64,000 nt of DNA from Xanthomonas sp. 3793 (lineage in GTDB: Bacteria; Pseudomonadota; Gammaproteobacteria; Xanthomonadales; Xanthomonadaceae), in NCBI RefSeq assembly GCF_024806835.1, contig NZ_JANTYU010000002.1, forward strand, positions 718,233 to 782,232, written 5' to 3'. Each line of letters starts with the position of its first letter. The stretch's first letter is position 1. Positions 55,901 to 64,000 of the stretch are shown here, in pieces. The notes under the pieces were generated by a model. It did not search any database. It had not been told where the DNA came from and worked only from the letters and a program-made list of their open reading frames with translations. A program made the position numbers and the translations under genes.

Positions 55901-56453
55901 GGACGCGCAGAACCTGGACCTCAACACCGCACTGGAAACGCTGGAAGAAGCCATCCGCAAGATCGACCGCGAAACCCGTGGCCGGTTCAAGGACACCTTT
56001 GATCGCGTCAACTCGGGCGTGCAGGCGCTGTATCCGCGCCTGTTCGGCGGCGGCCACGCATACCTGGAACTCACCGGCGAAGACCTGCTCGATACCGGCG
56101 TGACCATCATGGCGCGCCCGCCCGGCAAGCGCGTGTCCAGCATTTCGCTGCTGTCCGGCGGCGAAAAGGCGATGACCGCGGTGGCGCTGGTGTTTGCGAT
56201 CTTCCAGCTCAATCCGGCGCCGTTCTGCCTGCTGGACGAGGTGGACGCGCCGCTGGACGAAGCCAATGTTGGCCGCCTGGCCAACATGGTGCGCGAGATG
56301 AGCGAGAAGGTGCAGTTCCTGTTCGTCAGCCACAACAAGGCGACCATGGAAGCGGCGCGCCAGTTGTCCGGCGTGACCATGCGCGAGCCAGGCGTCAGCC
56401 GCCTGGTCAGCGTGGACCTGGAAGAAGCCGCACGTTTGGCGGGTGCGGCATGA
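52950..56453 (+). CDS. smc: Chromosome segregation protein SMC
   Basis: A 1167-residue SMC ATPase. The N-terminal head has GPNGCGKSN near residue 32 and GDSLTDVIFSGS. Two long coiled coils (about 170-500 and 680-1010) flank a hinge at roughly 520-640. The C-terminal head has the signature LLSGGEKAMTAVAL and Walker B FCLLDEVDAPLDEAN. It acts in chromosome compaction and segregation. The start MRLSTIKLSGFKSFVDPTTL is the family N-terminus. The presence of SMC rather than MukB fits xanthomonads. Confidence 0.97.
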   Translation: MRLSTIKLSGFKSFVDPTTLHLPTNMTGIVGPNGCGKSNIIDAVRWVMGESSASRLRGDSLTDVIFSGSSARKPVSQATVELIFDNSDHTISGEFASFNEISVKRLVSRDGNSAYYLNGTKCRRRDITDLFLGTGLGPRSYSIIEQGMISQIIEARPEDLRVYLEEAAGISKYKERRKETETRIRHTRENLDRLGDLREEITKQLAHLQRQARQAEQYQALQEERRIKDAEWKALEYRGLDGQLQGLREKLNQEETRLQQLIADQRDAEARIETGRVRREEAAEAVAKAQADVYQVGSALARIEQQIQHQRELSHRLHKARDEAQSQLQELTQHISGDSAKLAVLREAVDAAEPQLEQLREDHEFRQESLREAEARLADWQQRWETHNRDTGEASRAGEVERTRVDYLDRQSLEADRRREALVNERAGLDLDALAEAFEQIELRHETQKTSLDGLTEQVEARKHALGGLQEQQRASQGELAEVRKQAQAARGRLSSLETLQQAALGQEQGAAVAWLKSRGLDSAARVGERITVESGWENTVESALGQLIEGVLVDAPEQLVDALGELGEGRIALVSSATDAATFAPTSLAAKVQGPIAIRRLLARLHAADDLQAARALQASLPEGDSVITRNGERLGEGWVRVSRSGAAKQGALLREREIQELRAQIETLQEREAELEQRLGSFREQLLAAEQQREDAQRQLYMAHRSVSELAGQLQSQQGKVDAARTRIERIENELSQLLETLDTSREQAREARAKLEDAVTLMGDLQGTRQALEDERRQLTDGRDQARDAARGVRDAMHALALTLESQRTQITSLSQTLERMDSQRGQLDTRLEDLVAQLSDGDSPVETLEHEHQAALSERVRTERVLSETRTLLDSIDGELRSFEQTRQQRDEQALAQRERINQRKLDQQALVLNAEQLSAAVVKAGFVLEDVVNGLSESANVAEWEAAVNQIDGRMRRLEPVNLAAIQEYGEAAQRSEYLDAQNLDLNTALETLEEAIRKIDRETRGRFKDTFDRVNSGVQALYPRLFGGGHAYLELTGEDLLDTGVTIMARPPGKRVSSISLLSGGEKAMTAVALVFAIFQLNPAPFCLLDEVDAPLDEANVGRLANMVREMSEKVQFLFVSHNKATMEAARQLSGVTMREPGVSRLVSVDLEEAARLAGAA

Positions 56454-56509
56454 CGTGCCATGCTTGTCGGAATATCGACACCTGTCACTCTTATGCGGAG
56501 GCACGCTGA

Positions 56510-57244
56510 ATGTCCGACATGGCCATGATCCGGATCGGGATCCTGATCGCGGGAGTGCTGCTGGTCGCTGCAATTTTTCTGTTCGGCCGCCCGAAGAAGT
56601 CGCCGCAGGGACGTCGCGTCGACAAGGACGAGAGCCAGCTGCGCGAACGCCGCGAGCCGGTGATTTCCGGCGATGCGGGGGTTGACGCAGACGCGTTCGA
56701 GCGCAGCGAAGGCGGCACCGAACAGAGCGAGCTCGACCTGGGCGAGCAGGACGCGGCCGGCGGCAACGACGTCGGCAAGCGCCCGAATCAGGACTTCGAC
56801 AAAATTGTGTCGCTGTTCGTGGCGGCCAAGGCAGGTCAGATCCTGCGTGGCGAAGATGTGGTGGTTGCTGCGGAAAAGACCGGCCTGGTGTTCGGCCATA
56901 TGAATGTGTTCCACCGCTTGGTGGAAGGGCATCCGGAACGCGGGCCGATCTTCAGCATGGCCAGTATCCTCAAGCCGGGCAGTTTCGACATGGCCAACAT
57001 CCGCGAGATGCAGACGCCGGCGATCGCGTTTTTCCTGACCCTGCCGGCGCCGATGACCGCGCTGGATGCCTGGGAAAAGATGTTGCCAACAGTACAACGC
57101 ATGGCCGAGTTGCTGGACGGCGTGGTACTGGATGACAGCCGCAATGCGCTGGGCCGTCAGCGCGTGGCGCATATCCGCGACGAACTGCGCGCCTACGATC
57201 GTCAGCACCAGGCACCGCCGCTGACCAAATCCCCGCGCTGGTGA
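56510..57244 (+). CDS. zipA: Cell division protein ZipA
   Basis: A 244-residue inner-membrane protein that anchors FtsZ. A single N-terminal helix (MIRIGILIAGVLLVAAIFLF) is followed by a charged linker of about 80 residues and a C-terminal FtsZ-binding domain (ILRGEDVVVAAEKTGLVFGH and FFLTLPAPMTALDAWEKMLP). GGAGG precedes the ATG; ATG at 56522 is an alternative. The order smc-zipA, with ligA a little further on, resembles zipA-ligA of other gammaproteobacteria. Confidence 0.93.
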   Translation: MSDMAMIRIGILIAGVLLVAAIFLFGRPKKSPQGRRVDKDESQLRERREPVISGDAGVDADAFERSEGGTEQSELDLGEQDAAGGNDVGKRPNQDFDKIVSLFVAAKAGQILRGEDVVVAAEKTGLVFGHMNVFHRLVEGHPERGPIFSMASILKPGSFDMANIREMQTPAIAFFLTLPAPMTALDAWEKMLPTVQRMAELLDGVVLDDSRNALGRQRVAHIRDELRAYDRQHQAPPLTKSPRW

Positions 57245-57252
57245 GTTGAGCG

Positions 57253-57636
57253 ATGTTGAGTCTGCAGGGCATGCTGGCAGTGGCATTGCTGCTGGTGCTG
57301 TGGACGATTCTGGCAATGCCGCTGTTGTGGATCTTTTCGTTGATCACCGCGCGCCTGCGCAAACGCCCGCGCAACTCGCCGTGGGTGGAGGGCAGCTTTG
57401 CCGCTGCCATCACCTTGCTGGTTGCCCCGGTGCCGACGCCCTTCATCAGCGTGTTCCTGCCGCATGCGATCGCGCTGCTGGATCGCCGCTATTACGCGCA
57501 TATCCTGCAAGGCCCGCCGCTGTTGCGTGAGCTACTGCTGTGGAATGCCGGCTCGATGGTGCTGACCTTTGTGATCAGTTATTGCTGGATCCGGCACACG
57601 CTGCGCACACCGCAGCGCGAGGCGTTGGATCGGTAG
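57253..57636 (+). CDS. Hypothetical inner-membrane protein
   Basis: A 127-residue protein with three likely membrane helices (about 5-28, 45-70 and 90-115). It follows zipA after eight bases, so it is probably cotranscribed. Basic residues after the first helix (RLRKRPRN) suggest an N-out topology. No family recognised. Confidence 0.7.
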   Translation: MLSLQGMLAVALLLVLWTILAMPLLWIFSLITARLRKRPRNSPWVEGSFAAAITLLVAPVPTPFISVFLPHAIALLDRRYYAHILQGPPLLRELLLWNAGSMVLTFVISYCWIRHTLRTPQREALDR

Positions 57637-57644
57637 CTCTAACG

Positions 57645-57860
57645 CACCTCTCCCTGCGGGACGAGCAAGCACGGCTTTCGCGCCGCAAGCGCGGGCCGGG
57701 GCGCGGGGCAGGGGTGCGGGCACGGAGCGAAGCAATGGCGCAGTTGCTGATTCACTGTTGACGGCGCGTGGCGACGCGTTTGTCATGACATGTGTTGGCA
57801 GATCTTCGAGGCGCACCCTCATGCGCCCCTTCGGGATACCTGCTCCCGAAGGGAGAAGGA
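57645..57860. repeat. Degenerate CTTCTCCC-type repeat, copy 2
   Basis: The left edge has CACCTCTCCCTGCGGGACGA and the right edge CCTGCTCCCGAAGGGAGAAG. The middle contains GCGCGGGGCAGGGGTGCGG and GCGCACCCTCATGCGCCCC. The ends match copy 1 at 50006, but the interior is longer (216 versus 131 bp) and diverged. Confidence 0.5.
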
Positions 57861-57882
57861 ATGACCACGCAATGCTCAGTGC

Positions 57883-59007
57883 TCAGCGCTTGGCTTTGGT
57901 GAACGCCTCGCGGAACCGCACCATCTCCGCCTCGGTGCCGACGCTCACGCGCACGCGCTTGGGCCAGATCGGCCAGCTGCGGCCGACGATCACGCCCTGC
58001 TTCTGCATCGAATCGGCAAACACGCCGGCGTCGCGCTTGACGTCCAGCATGAAGCAGTTCGCTTGCGTGGGCAGGCAGGTGTAGCCCTTGCTCTTGAGCC
58101 AGGCGACGGTCTCATCGCGCACGCGCGCGTTGTCGGCGCGCCGGGTCTGCACCAGCTGCGGATCGCGCAGGCTGGCGATGCCGGCGGCCATCGCCGGGAC
58201 CGGCAGCGGGTTGCTGCCGAAGCTGGCGAGCTTGGTCTGCAGGCCCGGCGGGGCCAGCGCCGCACCCAGGCGCAGACCGGCCATGCCGTAGAGTTTGGAG
58301 AAGCTGCGCAACACGATCAGATCCTGGCGCTGACGCACCAGATCGACCACCGACGGCTCGTTGCTGTAGTGGATGTATGCCTCATCGACCACCAGCACCG
58401 CGCTGGCCGGCTTGTTGGCCAGCAGCCATTCGATGTCGCTGCGCGGGGTGATGCTGCCGGTGGCGTTGCCGGGGTTGCACAGATAGATCATGCCGGCGGT
58501 CGGGTCGGCCTTGGCCATCGCCTTGACGTCGTGGGCGCCGTCGGCCCGCAGCGGCACCTTGCGCACCGCGACGCCGCGCGCAGTGGCGCTGTCGATCACC
58601 GGGTCGAAGCTCGGGTCTGCCACCACCAGGCCGGCGCGCGCCGAGGTGAACAGGTTGCTGGCGCGGTTGAGCGCATCCCTGGAGCCGGCAAACAACGCCA
58701 GATGGTCGTTGGGCAGCTGCAGTTCGCCGGTCATCAGATTGCGCAGGTCCTGCTCCATCTCCAGCAGGTAGCGGCCCGACCGCGCCAACGACCGCGTTGC
58801 GGCATCCAGCGCGGCCGGAGCGGGCCCAAGCGGGTGCTCGTTGAGATTGAGGTACACCGTGCCGGCCGCCGCGGCCACGCCAGGCGCTGCCGGAGCGGCA
58901 GCGCGCTTGCGGGCCGCCTCGGCCGCGGGTGCCAGCCCCAATGCGGAGACCGCCACGCCAGTGGTGGCAAGGCTGAGAAACGAACGGCGCGAGACGGGCA
59001 ACGACAC
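57883..59007 (-). CDS. Tat-exported PLP-dependent aminotransferase (HisC-like)
   Basis: A 374-residue class I/II aminotransferase with a twin-arginine leader. GTG is chosen as start: GGAG lies nine bases upstream, and VSLPVSRRSFLSLATTG with ALGLAPAAEAA forms a Tat signal. The mature part matches histidinol-phosphate aminotransferase: LNLNEHPLGPAPAAL, LVVDEAYIHYSN and the PLP-lysine LRSFSKLYGMAGLRLG. Histidine biosynthesis would need a cytoplasmic enzyme, so this is likely a paralogue acting in the periplasm on an unknown amino donor. It is divergent from ligA. Confidence 0.88.
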   Translation of the reverse strand: MSLPVSRRSFLSLATTGVAVSALGLAPAAEAARKRAAAPAAPGVAAAAGTVYLNLNEHPLGPAPAALDAATRSLARSGRYLLEMEQDLRNLMTGELQLPNDHLALFAGSRDALNRASNLFTSARAGLVVADPSFDPVIDSATARGVAVRKVPLRADGAHDVKAMAKADPTAGMIYLCNPGNATGSITPRSDIEWLLANKPASAVLVVDEAYIHYSNEPSVVDLVRQRQDLIVLRSFSKLYGMAGLRLGAALAPPGLQTKLASFGSNPLPVPAMAAGIASLRDPQLVQTRRADNARVRDETVAWLKSKGYTCLPTQANCFMLDVKRDAGVFADSMQKQGVIVGRSWPIWPKRVRVSVGTEAEMVRFREAFTKAKR

Positions 59008-62810
<3,803 letters not shown>

Positions 62811-63252
62811 TGCGTTGGCAGGCAGTGGCGGCGTAACAGGCACCGAGAGCGGCCAATGAACTGGCTACGCGCATCGCCAGGCGGGTGTAGGCGGTACTCG
62901 GCGCGGTACGTAGTGCCCGTTGCGCGCGTCACTCCGGTTCGAGCGCACTGTTCATGCCCACCTGACGACGACTTGCCAGGCGTTCTTGGCCGCTCCTGAT
63001 TCACTATGGGAATGCAGTTGTCGCGTCGCTGTAGGCCGCAGTGGGCCAGCACCGATCACGGCATAGATCCAATCGGTGCAACTCACTGCATGCAAGCAAT
63101 ACCGCCCGCACCCGGCAGTGCGACCACCACGATGGCGTGACGCTGCCATCCGGTTGTCATCGCCGCCGTATTGCCATCTTCACATCGATGATGCTCTCAT
63201 CTTCACGTCCACGGGGGCGCGACGTCGATCGTTTCGGGTGAGGATTGTTGGC
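62811..63252. other. Intergenic region with MITE/REP-like copy D
   Basis: The element at 62847-62995 fills the left half. No gene is recognised in 63000-63252, which should contain the promoter of the DUF3011 gene. Confidence 0.5.
62847..62995 (+). repeat. MITE/REP-like element, copy D (about 149 bp)
   Basis: The left end is GAGCGGCCAATGAACTGGCT and the right end CCAGGCGTTCTTGGCCGCTC. The inner segments CGCCAGGCGGGTG, CACTCCG and CTGACGACGACT match copies A and B at equivalent places. It starts 36 bp beyond the epmA stop codon. Confidence 0.68.
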
Positions 63253-63936
63253 ATGAAGTGGCTGATCAGCTTATGCGGTTTGTGGTGCCTGCCGCTGCTG
63301 ATGCTCGCTGATGCGCGTGCCGCCGAGCGGGGCTCGGGCGTGGTGCGTTGCGAATCCAAGGACCTGGCCCGCGTGCACTGCGCGATGGATGTCGCCAGCG
63401 GCGTGCAGCTGGTCCGTCAGCTCTCCGAAACCAGCTGCATCCGCGGCAGCGAATGGGATGTCGACCGCGACGGTGTGTGGGTGGAGCAGGGCTGCCGTGC
63501 CGAATTCGCCACCGCTGCGCCTGCGGCTACCTTGATGCGGCGGGTGGTGCGCTGCGATTCCAATGGCGGCAAGGTTGCGTGCCCGGTGGTGCTGCGCGGC
63601 GCGCCGGTACGCCTGCTGCGCCAGCGCTCGATGTGGCCGTGCAAGGAAGGCCGCACCTGGGGAACGCGCCGTAACGAAATCTGGGTGTCGCGCGGTTGCG
63701 ACGGCGAGTTCGAGGTCGGTGCCGAAGATGGCTCCGGGTTCGTGGCGGTGCCGCGCATGGTCACCTGCGAATCGAAGAAGAGCACGCGCCGCACCTGCGG
63801 GGTGTCGGTGGAGCGCAAGGTGCGCCTGGGCCGGCAGATATCCCGAACGCCGTGCGTGGAGGGCCAGACCTGGGGCTGGAGCCGCGACGGGGTGTGGGTC
63901 AACGACGGTTGCCGCGCCGAGTTCATCGTCGACTGA
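63253..63936 (+). CDS. Secreted DUF3011 protein with three repeats
   Basis: A 227-residue protein. A signal peptide (MKWLISLCGLWCLPLLMLAD and ARA|AE) is followed by three units of about 60 residues. Each opens with an R/TCxS motif (VVRCESKDL, VVRCDSNGG, MVTCESKKS) and ends with W..xGCxxEF (VEQGCRAEF, VSRGCDGEF, VNDGCRAEF), and each carries four cysteines at matching positions. This is the DUF3011 family of unknown function. Periplasmic or cell-surface location is likely, with disulfides within each unit. Confidence 0.85.
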   Translation: MKWLISLCGLWCLPLLMLADARAAERGSGVVRCESKDLARVHCAMDVASGVQLVRQLSETSCIRGSEWDVDRDGVWVEQGCRAEFATAAPAATLMRRVVRCDSNGGKVACPVVLRGAPVRLLRQRSMWPCKEGRTWGTRRNEIWVSRGCDGEFEVGAEDGSGFVAVPRMVTCESKKSTRRTCGVSVERKVRLGRQISRTPCVEGQTWGWSRDGVWVNDGCRAEFIVD

Positions 63937-64000
63937 GCGGCTGACAAGCCCGTTGGGTGTCGGCCTAAGTATTGAGCGGGATGTCGGCTTGCGCCGTAGC

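Noticed and set aside
54054-56573. Very long minus-strand open frame opposite smc
   Set aside because: It is antisense to a complete, motif-bearing SMC gene. Long antisense frames are common in GC-rich DNA, and its translation has no recognisable domain.

Overview
The window is a gene-dense, GC-rich chromosomal segment that looks like a plant-associated xanthomonad, most likely Xanthomonas. The clues are the gene order (tandem pstS, pstCAB-phoU, an OprO/OprP-type porin), a tryptophan-to-quinolinate kynurenine cluster, short intergenic repeats built on GGGAATCGGGAATC, and the neighbourhood smc-zipA-ligA-epmA. No phage, integron, CRISPR array, rRNA or tRNA was recognised. Species was not determined.

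Layout. 1-2281: 3' end of rnr, a GFA-family protein and rlmB. 2568-5549: a very large periplasmic beta-propeller/Y_Y_Y sensor with a cytoplasmic GGDEF domain. 5787-7530 (minus): RNase T and an RcnB-like secreted protein. 7652-15189 (minus): the phosphate regulon block, phoU, pstB, pstA, pstC, two PstS paralogues and a phosphate-type porin; both pstS genes carry a candidate Pho box, and a terminator separates them. 15506-18215: a small secreted protein, a beta-carbonic anhydrase and a SulP transporter, a likely bicarbonate module closed by a strong terminator. 18621-20489 (minus): nth, a small hypothetical and an enoyl-CoA hydratase. 20651-24171: a degenerate FKBP protein, a DUF1289-Nudix fusion, SseA and a DUF1684 lipoprotein. 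24215-27502: an AmpD-like amidase, then MOSC, small hydrolase, GNAT and methyltransferase genes. 28014-34796: an ABC-F ATPase, rlmKL, nadK, a 5'-nucleotidase and a spermidine-synthase-like protein. 35008-37821 (minus): DUF2939, DUF2461 and sbcB. 38150-44610 (minus): kmo, kynU, an FUSC membrane protein, 3-hydroxyanthranilate dioxygenase and a second carbonic anhydrase. 44663-49418: small and hypothetical genes, a PaiB-like protein and asnS. 49637-51658: an A-type Fe-S carrier and rpsF-rpsR-rplI. 51811-62810: an esterase, smc, zipA, a small membrane protein, a Tat-exported aminotransferase, ligA and epmA. 63253-63936: a triple-repeat DUF3011 protein.

Functionally most of it is core physiology: phosphate acquisition, RNA modification and decay, NAD synthesis and use, translation, chromosome segregation and DNA joining. 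The accessory signal lies mainly in the intergenic DNA, where three families of short repeats recur. The most striking is a family of about 130-150 bp elements with terminal inverted repeats close to GAGCGGCTAACAAAACG. It has five copies in both orientations, one ending exactly at the kmo stop codon. I did not find an obvious new multi-gene system. The best leads are this repeat family, the FUSC gene inside the kynurenine cluster, the Tat-exported HisC-like enzyme, the enlarged LigA and several divergent or fused proteins.
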